A stretch of 59,765 nt of DNA, from contig JACROU010000047.1 in the NCBI GenBank assembly GCA_016214265.1, positions 1-59,765 of the forward strand, read 5' to 3'. This stretch comes from Candidatus Omnitrophota bacterium. GTDB lineage: Bacteria; Omnitrophota; Omnitrophia; Omnitrophales; JACROU01. Positions 18,642 through 26,007 of this stretch are shown here, in pieces. The notes beneath the pieces were generated by a model. The model did not search any database. It saw only the letters and a program-made list of their open reading frames with translations, and had not been told where the DNA came from. The translations under genes were made by a program, and so were the position numbers. The first letter of the stretch is position 1; every line of letters starts with the position of its first letter.

Positions 18642-19580
18642 ATGCGCGTCCTTTTCTTTGGTTCCAGCAATTTCTCCATTCCCGTTCTGGAAGCTCTTCA
18701 CAAAGCACATCAAGTCATCGCGGTCATTAGCACACCGGATGAAAAAAAGGGAAGAGGTCAGATCGAAGGCCCAACACCGGTCAAAGCCTGGGCACTTCAA
18801 CATGGTCTCGAATGTCTGACTCCGGAGAAACTCAAAGCCGAAGATTTTCTTGCCGCGATAAAATTACTAAAACCTGAATTAGGTGTCATCGCTTCTTACG
18901 GAAAATTGGTTCCAGATTCATTACTCGCGATTTCTTCCGTTGCCAATTTGAATGTGCATCCTTCATTACTTCCACAGTACCGTGGAGCCTCCCCAATTCA
19001 ATCGGCAATTTTGCACGGCGATACCGTAACCGGTGTCAGTATTATGCGTCCCGTGGCAAAAATGGACGCGGGCGATGTACTGATTCAAAAATCCTTAGCG
19101 ATAGGCCCCGATGAAAATGCCGAAGAATTATCCGTTCGCCTGTCACAGCTAGGCGCCGAATTACTTCTGGAAGGAATCCAGGTCCTCGAAAAAAATCCAA
19201 ATTCCAATTTCCATATCCAGGATGACAAACTGGCCACTCTCTGTGGAAAGATCACGAAAGAAGACGGCCTCTTCACCTGGAATGACCCCGCTTCATTAAT
19301 ACACCGCAAAATAAGAGCCTTCGTCCCCTGGCCCGTCGCCCACACCCACTTCGCGAACCAGCCCTTGAGAATTTTCAAATCCGAACTGGGCGACCCAACC
19401 CCGAGCGAAAAACCTCCCGGAACCCTATTAGCCACCAGCAAACACCGCGGTTTCCTCATCCAAACCGGAGAAGGAAGCCTGTGGATCCTTCAAGTCCAGC
19501 AAGCCGGCAAAAACATCGTAAACGGCTTCCAATTTCTAATGGGGCAGAGGTTGAAGGAAGGGATGAGTCTTACGGCGTAG
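18642..19580 (+). CDS. fmt: Methionyl-tRNA formyltransferase, with a compositionally distinct 3' end
   Basis: About 312 aa from the ATG at 18642 (MRVLFFGSSNFSIPVL). The formyl-THF domain has NVHPSLLPQYRGASPIQSAI and GVSIM; the C-terminal OB-like domain starts near residue 205 and ends FLMGQRLKEGMSL. It formylates Met-tRNAi. The last roughly 250-300 nt are strikingly C-rich at third positions compared with the rest of the gene. A second, diverged copy of the last 31 codons lies 1.7 kb downstream at 21195-21290, after the AbiE pair. I infer that the 3' end was replaced by an incoming cassette and the old end displaced. Confidence 0.95.
   Translation: MRVLFFGSSNFSIPVLEALHKAHQVIAVISTPDEKKGRGQIEGPTPVKAWALQHGLECLTPEKLKAEDFLAAIKLLKPELGVIASYGKLVPDSLLAISSVANLNVHPSLLPQYRGASPIQSAILHGDTVTGVSIMRPVAKMDAGDVLIQKSLAIGPDENAEELSVRLSQLGAELLLEGIQVLEKNPNSNFHIQDDKLATLCGKITKEDGLFTWNDPASLIHRKIRAFVPWPVAHTHFANQPLRIFKSELGDPTPSEKPPGTLLATSKHRGFLIQTGEGSLWILQVQQAGKNIVNGFQFLMGQRLKEGMSLTA
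19539..19554 (+). repeat. Left copy of 16-bp direct repeat (fmt tail)
   Basis: ATGGGGCAGAGGTTGA occurs here inside the intact fmt 3' end and again at 21255-21270 in the displaced fmt tail. It is the longest identical stretch between two otherwise diverged tails and brackets the AbiE pair. It may mark the recombination site; alternatively it is only the best conserved piece of the Fmt C-terminus. Confidence 0.55.
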
Positions 19581-19601
19581 TTGTCATTCCCGCGCTTGTC
19601 C

Positions 19602-19647
19602 TTGACTATCCCGAATATACTGTATATACTTATTAATAAGTATATAC
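19602..19647 (+). promoter_or_regulatory. AbiE promoter with 26-bp perfect palindromic operator
   Basis: TTGACT (19602-19607), 17-nt spacer, TATACT (19625-19630). A perfect palindrome with half-site GTATATACTTATT covers 19622-19647, spanning the -10 and the predicted start of transcription; a related ATATACTG lies just upstream. AbiEi-type antitoxins are known to autorepress through inverted repeats at their promoter, so this is the likely operator. The leader to the ATG at 19665 is about 28 nt and lacks a clear Shine-Dalgarno. Confidence 0.75.
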
Positions 19648-19664
19648 GAAATATACGGATTCCT

Positions 19665-20267
19665 ATGAAACCCAAAAATATAGATCTGATCAAATTTTTC
19701 AAGCAGCGGCACGGAGTAGCCCGATTTTCAGATATTCTGAAAGAAGGCTTTCATCCCGACACACTCCGCATGCGGGTAAAAGAGGGCGAGATTAAAAAAA
19801 TTGGACACGGCCTTTATCAACAAACCAGTTTTTCTGAGCCCACCAATCCCGACCTGGTAACCGCAGTGCTTCAAGCTCCTAAAGCGGTTGTGTGCCTCAT
19901 TTCAGCGCTTTCTTTTCATGAAGTCACGAACGAAATTCCACATTCTGTAGATCTGGCTATTCCCGCAGGCTCGCGTGCGAACAAAATTGATTATCCGCCA
20001 GTCAAGTTTCATCGTTTCTCGTCAGCCGCCTGGAAAGCGGGAATTGAAGAACATAAAATGAGCGGTCATGTTGTAAAAATTTACAATCTCGCAAAGACGG
20101 TGGCCGATTGCTTTAAATTTAGAAACAAAATCGGCATGGATGTCGCCCGCTCCGCGCTTAAAGAAGCCGTTCTTGAAAGAAAAATTTCTCCGGAAGAAAT
20201 CATGCGCTTCGCGAAAATCTGCAGGGTGCATAACGTTATTAAACCTATTCTGGAATCAATCCTGTGA
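19665..20267 (+). CDS. AbiEi-family antitoxin / transcriptional regulator
   Basis: About 200 aa from the ATG at 19665; an upstream in-frame start at 19581 would run through the promoter palindrome and is rejected. Residues 1-55 form a winged helix-turn-helix (FFKQRHGVARFSDILKEGF, then KKIGHGLYQ), and the rest is the AbiEi C-terminal antitoxin domain (LISALSFHEVTNEIP, YNLAKTVADCFKFRNKIG). It should bind its own promoter and counteract the downstream nucleotidyltransferase, as in type IV AbiE systems. It overlaps the toxin gene by GTGA. Confidence 0.85.
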   Translation: MKPKNIDLIKFFKQRHGVARFSDILKEGFHPDTLRMRVKEGEIKKIGHGLYQQTSFSEPTNPDLVTAVLQAPKAVVCLISALSFHEVTNEIPHSVDLAIPAGSRANKIDYPPVKFHRFSSAAWKAGIEEHKMSGHVVKIYNLAKTVADCFKFRNKIGMDVARSALKEAVLERKISPEEIMRFAKICRVHNVIKPILESIL

Positions 20268-21178
20268 AAACAGAAATCAAAAATATCGAAGCTTCGGTGC
20301 GGGCACGGCTTCAGAATAAAGCCCGCGAAACAAACCGGCCTTTCGCGGAAATTATGCGGTATTACGCGATGGAGCGCTTTCTTTACCGTTTTGGCCAATC
20401 AGAATCTGCCGACCAATTCATTCTGAAAGGTGCTTTGATGTTTACCGTTTGGCAGGTGCCCGAGCGGCGGGCGACACTCGACATTGATTTTTTGGCTCGT
20501 TATGACAATGAAATCACGAAGATCGAACACGTAATGCGTAATGTCTGCAAGGTAAGAGTGGTGCCAGACGGTCTTGTGTTCGATCCGGACTCCGTTGAGG
20601 GCAAAAGAATCAAAGAAAACGCAGATTATCAAGGCGTAAGAATCAATTTCAGGGCGATGCTTGAGCGCTCGCGCGTTCCCATGCAAATCGATATAGGTTT
20701 CGGCGATATTATTTATCCGAAGCCAAAAGTGGTTGATTATCCCGTGATTCTAGAATTCCCTAAACCCCACTTGAAGGGATATACCATTGAAAGCGTAGTC
20801 GCTGAAAAGTTTGAAGCCATGATTAAACTAGGTTCGTTGAACAGCCGAATGAAAGATTTTTATGACGTTTGGCTAATGACTCGGCAATTTGATTTCAAAG
20901 GCGCTGACTTGGCGGAAGCACTAAAGCGCACATTTCATCATCGAAAGAGAGAATTGCCTCAAAAGAAGCCCTTATTTGTTGAGGATATTTACGATCCGAA
21001 GTCAGACCGGCAGACATTGTGGAAAGCTTTTCTGACCAAAGGTGGCATCAAACACGCGCCCGAGAGTTTGAAAGAAACAGCTGAGCGAATAGAAAAATTT
21101 CTCATAACTCCCTTGGCGGCAATTTCTAAAAACCACCCATTTAAATTGGAGTGGAACGCACCAGGGCCGTGGAAGTAG
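20264..21178 (+). CDS. AbiEii-family nucleotidyltransferase toxin
   Basis: A 304-aa protein with GTG start overlapping the antitoxin stop. The nucleotidyltransferase-fold motif is FILKGALMF followed after about a dozen residues by TLDIDFLAR, giving the Asp-x-Asp metal pair; a third acidic position lies in QIDIGFGD, and the motif with Lys/Asp in RMKDFYDVWLM is typical of the AbiEii (DUF1814) family. Characterised members are GTP-binding nucleotidyltransferases that arrest growth, some by modifying tRNA, and in lactococci abort phage infection. The pair is bounded by fmt sequence on both sides, so it appears as a self-contained 1.7-kb insertion. Confidence 0.87.
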   Translation: MKTEIKNIEASVRARLQNKARETNRPFAEIMRYYAMERFLYRFGQSESADQFILKGALMFTVWQVPERRATLDIDFLARYDNEITKIEHVMRNVCKVRVVPDGLVFDPDSVEGKRIKENADYQGVRINFRAMLERSRVPMQIDIGFGDIIYPKPKVVDYPVILEFPKPHLKGYTIESVVAEKFEAMIKLGSLNSRMKDFYDVWLMTRQFDFKGADLAEALKRTFHHRKRELPQKKPLFVEDIYDPKSDRQTLWKAFLTKGGIKHAPESLKETAERIEKFLITPLAAISKNHPFKLEWNAPGPWK

Positions 21179-21194
21179 AATTAAAAAAGAAACG

Positions 21195-21290
21195 CTATGG
21201 ATTCTCGAAGTGCAGCAAGCCGGGAAGAATATTGTGAATGGGTTTCAGTTTTTGATGGGGCAGAGGTTGACAGCGGGGAAGAGTCTTTAG
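21195..21290 (+). pseudogene. Displaced 3' fragment of fmt
   Basis: In frame, these 31 codons read LWILEVQQAGKNIVNG then FQFLMGQRLTAGKSL and a TAG stop. They match the last residues of the intact Fmt at 27 of 31 positions, but most third codon positions differ, so this is not a recent tandem copy. No start or upstream fmt sequence is present. It is best read as the former 3' end of the host gene, left behind when the AbiE cassette arrived with its own fmt end. Confidence 0.82.
21255..21270 (+). repeat. Right copy of 16-bp direct repeat (displaced fmt tail)
   Basis: ATGGGGCAGAGGTTGA, identical to 19539-19554 and 1716 bp from it. Together the two copies delimit the AbiE cassette. Confidence 0.55.
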
Positions 21291-21300
21291 GGTTGATTAT

Positions 21301-21338
21301 AGGAAAATATTGACTTTCCTAGGTTTTCCTATTATCAC
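21301..21338 (+). promoter_or_regulatory. Promoter with inverted repeat upstream of the RHH gene
   Basis: TTGACT (21310-21315) with TATCAC (21333-21338) 17 nt downstream. AGGAAAA (21301-21307) and TTTTCCT (21324-21330) form an inverted repeat around the -35 region, a plausible operator for the ribbon-helix-helix protein that follows. Confidence 0.45.
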
Positions 21339-21358
21339 TGTAATAGTCTTGGGGGAAA

Positions 21359-21610
21359 ATGATGAAATCGAATACGCAACAGTTAAACATAGAAATTGAT
21401 GCAAAGCTCCTTAGCGATCTCGAAGATCTTAAGAAGCGAACCAAAGTTTCCAAAAGGGCACTTGTGGAGCAATCGATTCGTCTTCTTATCGAGCAACATC
21501 GAACGATGGCTGCGGTTTACAAAAATGGAGTTGTAGATAATCAGTTTGTTATGATGGTTAATGAAACCATGAAGCAATATGGTCAGGCTATGAAAAAATT
21601 AGCGCCCTAA
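21359..21610 (+). CDS. Ribbon-helix-helix (CopG/Arc-type) small protein
   Basis: An 83-aa protein. Residues 8-50 fit an RHH fold: the strand QLNIEIDAKLL, then helix DLEDLKKRT, then VSKRALVEQSIRLLIEQH. Such proteins are dimeric DNA binders and frequent antitoxins. GGGGGAA at 21351-21357 precedes two adjacent ATGs, at 21359 and 21362; either could be used. No intact toxin follows. Directly after the stop lies a fragment of a ClpP-like protease, so the original partner may have decayed. Confidence 0.7.
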   Translation: MMKSNTQQLNIEIDAKLLSDLEDLKKRTKVSKRALVEQSIRLLIEQHRTMAAVYKNGVVDNQFVMMVNETMKQYGQAMKKLAP

Positions 21611-21784
21611 GATGTCATCTTATATTCTACAAAATGGACAGATCCCAGCGGAGTTAATCCAGATATAATTAGTATTACTGAAGAAGACATTCAAGGATTT
21701 ATGGAAGTCGTGCATGGCTTACGCGGAACTGATTTAGATATTATTCCTCATAGCCCTGGAGGTTCTCCTGTTGCGAATGTGTGA
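21611..21784 (+). pseudogene. Fragment of a serine dehydrogenase proteinase (SDH_sah/ClpP-like) gene
   Basis: In the same frame as the RHH gene and immediately after its stop, the sequence reads through STKWTDP, ISITEEDIQGFMEVVHGL and LDIIPHSPGGSP before a TGA at 21782. The SPGG oxyanion-hole segment and the DIQGFMEVVHGL helix are typical of the SDH_sah family of ClpP-fold proteases, membrane-associated in some members. No start codon is available and the catalytic half is missing, so this is an internal remnant. Family assignment is from memory. Confidence 0.55.
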
Positions 21785-22004
21785 CCCCTGCAGAGATTCA
21801 CTTTCTGGAAATGATTTGCATTCGAATACAAAATTAATTGGTTCAACGGTTACGCTTAATCCGCCCGAGGTGAGTGGGGAAAAGTCTTCCGATTTTAACT
21901 TCAGTCAATGCCTTCAGTGCGGCTCGCTGTGGGCGATTGGACGCGACGGAGCGACTGAAGACCGTTCCTTATTTATTAAATGCCTCACTCTGGGTTTATT
22001 CTAA
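21777..22004 (+). CDS. Small protein with two Cys pairs (possible zinc ribbon)
   Basis: A 75-aa reading frame from the ATG at 21777. It has MCDPC at the N-terminus and CLQCGSLW near residue 46, so two CxxC pairs separated by about 40 residues, as in small zinc ribbons. I do not recognise it. It overlaps the last codons of the protease fragment and has no good Shine-Dalgarno, so it may be non-functional or chance; the Cys pattern argues mildly for a real gene. Confidence 0.45.
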   Translation: MCDPCRDSLSGNDLHSNTKLIGSTVTLNPPEVSGEKSSDFNFSQCLQCGSLWAIGRDGATEDRSLFIKCLTLGLF

Positions 22005-22022
22005 ACCTCGAAAGGAGTCCCA

Positions 22023-22106
22023 ATGCCAATTCCTCAATCTCGAATTTTGATGCCCCTTTTAGATTTAGAATTGCAACCAGAGGAGGAGCTTGTTGATGAG
22101 GAATAA
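22023..22106 (+). CDS. 27-codon ORF with strong ribosome-binding site, coupled to the next gene
   Basis: AAAGGAG at 22011-22017 precedes the ATG at 22023 and a 27-residue frame (MPIPQSRILMPLLDL, then an acidic tail) ending at TAA 22104-22106. The start resembles the N-terminus of Mrr-type restriction proteins, so it could be a decayed gene start. It could also be a short leader peptide: its end overlaps the ATG of the nuclease gene at 22096. Confidence 0.4.
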   Translation: MPIPQSRILMPLLDLELQPEEELVDEE

Positions 22107-23187
22107 CACAAATAAAAGACACTGGATTCCCGCCTTCGCGGGAATGACAACACTCATTCTCGCATTCGTCACTCCCGCTTTTTCAGCTCCTGAAGTTCAA
22201 ACCTACGATCAACTCCTAAACGCAATTCGTGATGTTCGAGTAGAAACTCAAAACAGAATTGAAAAGGCTGTTGATCAAGAGAAAGTGCGAGAGGCTTGGG
22301 AGACGGGGAAGCTAATTGATGAGCATGTGCTTCAGCATAAGGATCGGGCAGACTATGGTGAGAAAGTACTTCAGCGTCTTGCCGTCGATATTGGTTCGAG
22401 TGAGACCGAATTAAGATTCATGCTCCAATTTTTCCGCACCTACCCAATTCATCGGCCGGCCGATGAATTGAGTTGGTCTCATCATCAGGCGCTTCTTGCT
22501 ATTAATGATGACAAGGAAAGACAACAAATGACGGAAAAAGCAGTGCGTGAACATTGGAACAGGGATCAAGTCCGTGAAGAAGTTCAAAGACATAACCGAC
22601 GCGTAGAAACCGAAAAATTTCCCGCCGCCACGCCCGGAAAAGTTTATACGTATCGTGTGGTGAAGGCGACTGCAGGTCCTTACCTGGGCCAGTTAGGCGT
22701 GGATTTGGGATTTTCGAATTATTTTCAGCCGGACGGAATCAATCAATTTAAAGAAGGGGATGTGGTCACTCTTCTTAACGGAAAGCTTCAATCTGCGGCT
22801 AACAGTGAACGTTTTACTTACACGGCCTATGTCACGGAAGTGATTGATGGAGATACGTTTCACGCGCTCGTGGATTTGGGATTTAAGATTGTGACGGATC
22901 AGAAGCTGAGGCTCCGGGGACTGGACGCTCCTGAAATTGACAGCGCGGACGGGCGTGAGGCGAAAGAATTCTTGGAGAAGCACGGCGTTCGTCCAGGTGC
23001 GCGAATTTTGGTGAAGACGGTGAAGTCCGACAAATACGATCGCTACTTGGCGGATGTCTGGACGCTACGAAGCGACCAAGCTTCGAGCGGCAGTGCTCGG
23101 ACCCCGGGGGACGAGCGCTTCGTTGACGGTAACTATATCAATCAACAGCTCTTCGATGAGGGGCTGGCGGTGAAGGTAAACGAGTAA
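22096..23187 (+). CDS. Secreted DUF1016-N / staphylococcal-nuclease fusion
   Basis: About 363 aa from the ATG at 22096, with AGGAGGAG at 22081 upstream. Residues 1-32 form a signal peptide (basic n-region, hydrophobic core, FSA cleavage site) whose core WIPAFAGMT is the translation of a palindromic repeat. Residues about 35-170 match the DUF1016/YhcG N-terminal domain (WETGKLIDEH, LSWSHHQALLAI). A linker follows, then an SNase domain from about 240: GDT at 252-254, LRLRGLDAPE and YDRYLADVW give the Asp, Arg, Asp, Glu and Arg expected in the active site. Usual DUF1016 proteins carry a cytoplasmic PD-(D/E)XK domain, so this is an exported variant with a swapped nuclease. A segment with an inverted repeat interrupts the end of the SNase domain. 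Confidence 0.82.
   Translation: MRNNTNKRHWIPAFAGMTTLILAFVTPAFSAPEVQTYDQLLNAIRDVRVETQNRIEKAVDQEKVREAWETGKLIDEHVLQHKDRADYGEKVLQRLAVDIGSSETELRFMLQFFRTYPIHRPADELSWSHHQALLAINDDKERQQMTEKAVREHWNRDQVREEVQRHNRRVETEKFPAATPGKVYTYRVVKATAGPYLGQLGVDLGFSNYFQPDGINQFKEGDVVTLLNGKLQSAANSERFTYTAYVTEVIDGDTFHALVDLGFKIVTDQKLRLRGLDAPEIDSADGREAKEFLEKHGVRPGARILVKTVKSDKYDRYLADVWTLRSDQASSGSARTPGDERFVDGNYINQQLFDEGLAVKVNE
22126..22145. repeat. Palindromic repeat ('WIPAFAGMT' element) inside the signal peptide
   Basis: ATTCCCGC (22126-22133) and GCGGGAAT (22138-22145) form a perfect 8-bp stem with a 4-nt loop. This is the core of a widespread bacterial dispersed repeat whose translation is WIPAFAGMT. A half copy, GTCATTCCCGCG, lies at 19583-19594 just after fmt, inverted relative to 22137-22148. 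Confidence 0.75.
23067..23123. repeat. Inverted-repeat insertion within the SNase coding region
   Basis: ACGAAGCG (23067-23074) pairs with CGCTTCGT (23116-23123), and an inner CGAGC (23084-23088) pairs with GCTCG (23095-23099). The segment is in frame and adds about 18 Ser/Gly/Asp-rich residues between the SNase DVWTL strand and the conserved INQQLFDEGLA helix. It looks like a small mobile palindrome tolerated as a loop. Confidence 0.5.
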
Positions 23188-23198
23188 ACACATCAAAA

Positions 23199-23267
23199 TA
23201 CTAGTCCTAGCTAGTAAATAGTTGACATTTATCCAAAATAGTGTAAATTACTAGTTATGGCTAGTAA
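23199..23267 (+). promoter_or_regulatory. Promoter flanked by two TACTAG-N6-CTAGTA operators
   Basis: Site 1: TACTAG (23199-23204), 6 nt, CTAGTA (23211-23216). Site 2: TTACTAG (23248-23254), 6 nt, CTAGTAA (23261-23267). Between them TTGACA (23222-23227) and TAAATT (23244-23249) form a promoter with a 16-nt spacer. Site 2 contains the ATG of the next gene (23257). The two sites are likely bound by the XRE protein of this operon, with looping or occlusion of RNA polymerase. Confidence 0.75.
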
Positions 23268-23970
23268 TTACATAACTCAATATCCTCTCTATAAAGTACA
23301 AAAGCAGATCTTAGATCTGGTGGCTAAGCAATTCCCTCAGGTTTATCTTGTCGGAGGCACCGCCCTTAGTCTGACTTGCAATCACCGCATTTCTGAAGAT
23401 CTGGATTTTTTCACTCAATCCTATTCTTCCAAACTGCATCGTGACATTGCCGCATTTATCAAAAATGAAACAGGATTCCGGTTTCAATTGGAGGAGGAGG
23501 AAAAGCGCAAAAAGTATGTTCCTATGGCGGTTTATGAATTTGAGGTGGGTGAAGGATTGGTTCTAAAAATTGATTTTGTCAGCGACTTCGCGGAGCTTTT
23601 AAAACCGCGTGAGAAAAATGGCATTGCTTCAATGGCAGATATTTATTATCGGAAAATGTTAGCTGTCATTGGGTGGAAAGCCGGCGCGTCAGAAACGGGA
23701 CGAATGCTAGCCGGAGGCAGACAGAAAACGAAAGACCTTTACGATATTTACTTTCTGTCCATGAAAACCGAGAGACTAAGCGAATGGTTTCCTCAAAATT
23801 TTGATTTGAATGCTTACGAGCGGCTCACGGCCTGGTATTTGGGTGTTTCCAGACAGAGAACTGTGCTCGAACTTTTAGAATTGGCCACCGGCTGTGACAC
23901 AAAAGAAATTTTCAAACATTTTGATAAAGAAATTATTCAAAAATTAAACCAAAGGTATTTTAATATATGA
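23257..23970 (+). CDS. AbiEii/AbiGii-type nucleotidyltransferase toxin (second system)
   Basis: A 237-aa nucleotidyltransferase-fold protein. YLVGGTALSLTC then RISEDLDFFTQ carries the Gly-Gly and the Asp-x-Asp metal pair, LKIDFVSD supplies the third acidic position, and KTKDLYDIYFLS is the conserved C-terminal motif of the family. It differs from the AbiEii protein at 20264 in length and sequence, so it is a separate acquisition. The -10 predicts transcription starting within a nucleotide or two of the ATG, so the mRNA is probably leaderless; no Shine-Dalgarno is present. The downstream XRE protein, overlapping by ATGA, should be its antitoxin. Confidence 0.82.
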   Translation: MASNYITQYPLYKVQKQILDLVAKQFPQVYLVGGTALSLTCNHRISEDLDFFTQSYSSKLHRDIAAFIKNETGFRFQLEEEEKRKKYVPMAVYEFEVGEGLVLKIDFVSDFAELLKPREKNGIASMADIYYRKMLAVIGWKAGASETGRMLAGGRQKTKDLYDIYFLSMKTERLSEWFPQNFDLNAYERLTAWYLGVSRQRTVLELLELATGCDTKEIFKHFDKEIIQKLNQRYFNI

Positions 23971-24578
23971 CACGCAAAAATTGGCATTGGGATATTCGCA
24001 TTCCTTATTCAAAAATAGAACAAATTCTGAAACTGGAAAATGACCCTCGCTTTCCAAGAATTGCGGGGGCTTTGCTTTCACGAGTAGAGGATCCGAAACA
24101 AGTTTTTCAGTTGATTTCTCCTGCTTCTTTTTGCCGCCGCTGGCGCGCAATAGAACGAGAAATTCAGTCAGATGAATGGACACGGGAAAAAGCTTCGTTC
24201 TGGAAAGCTACTTATCTTCGCCTATCGAAAGAACTGCAAGAGAAAGGCGAGAAAATCCGACAGCCTGAGGTAATTGAACTGGATGATTTCACACGTGAGG
24301 TCATCAAGAAAATTCGTGACTGTCGAAAAAAAGCCTTAATGTCTCAGGGGGAATTAGCCCATTTTATGGGATGCTCTCAGCAATTCATTTCGGGACTCGA
24401 GAAAGGCAGAGAAAAGGTGACTTTGGAATTCTTAAAAAAACTCTCACAAGTCACTCGACAGCCAATTGAGTTTGATATTTTGCCAGAGGAAAACAAACCC
24501 GTTCAACAGAACTTCCTGCGTGCCGCGGAAGAAGAGCAGGATTCGTATGGGGTTAAGAAAAAGAAGAAAGAGTCCTAG
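23967..24578 (+). CDS. XRE-family helix-turn-helix antitoxin/regulator
   Basis: A 203-aa protein. The N-terminal 100 residues (WDIRIPYSKIEQILKLEND, FCRRWRAIEREIQ) are unfamiliar and may bind the toxin. Residues about 115-170 are an XRE helix-turn-helix: MSQGELAHFMGCSQQFISGLEKG, then VTLEFLKKLSQVT. The C-terminus is a lysine-rich tail. Gene order is toxin then antitoxin, the reverse of the AbiE pair upstream. It is the best candidate to bind the twin operators around 23199-23267. Confidence 0.78.
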   Translation: MTRKNWHWDIRIPYSKIEQILKLENDPRFPRIAGALLSRVEDPKQVFQLISPASFCRRWRAIEREIQSDEWTREKASFWKATYLRLSKELQEKGEKIRQPEVIELDDFTREVIKKIRDCRKKALMSQGELAHFMGCSQQFISGLEKGREKVTLEFLKKLSQVTRQPIEFDILPEENKPVQQNFLRAAEEEQDSYGVKKKKKES

Positions 24579-24638
24579 TCCCATCTTTACGGGGGACAAC
24601 GTCTTACGGAAAGCACGAGTTTCTCCTCTGGTTTGTAA

Positions 24639-25835
<1,197 letters not shown>

Positions 25836-25858
25836 ATCAGCAAATTATTTAAGCTTAT

Positions 25859-25901
25859 CTATGCCGGAAAGGGGATTTCTCTTTTCCGGCGTAGCTTTTT
25901 T
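25859..25901 (+). terminator. Rho-independent terminator after gapA
   Basis: A stem around GCCGGAAA (25863-25870) and TTTCCGGC (25883-25890), extended by CTAT with GTAG on the outside, is followed by a run of six T starting at 25896. Confidence 0.85.
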
Positions 25902-26007
25902 ATTTTTAGTTTTAATACCATCCCTCTTTCTTGATTTCGCTTTCTAATTGAGTTCCTGGGTTGGAGGTTACTGTTGCAAAAATTTCTTTTCCGGACGGAT
26001 TTGGAAA

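Noticed and set aside
19581-19664. Start of the AbiEi gene at 19581
   Set aside because: That frame would translate the promoter and operator palindrome; the ATG at 19665 begins the winged helix-turn-helix domain.
21195-21290. Recent tandem duplication of the fmt 3' end
   Set aside because: Most third codon positions differ between the copies while the protein is conserved, so the copies diverged in separate lineages.
21782-21784. TGA in the protease fragment as selenocysteine
   Set aside because: No SECIS-like hairpin follows and the family has no Sec; downstream frame does not continue the protein.
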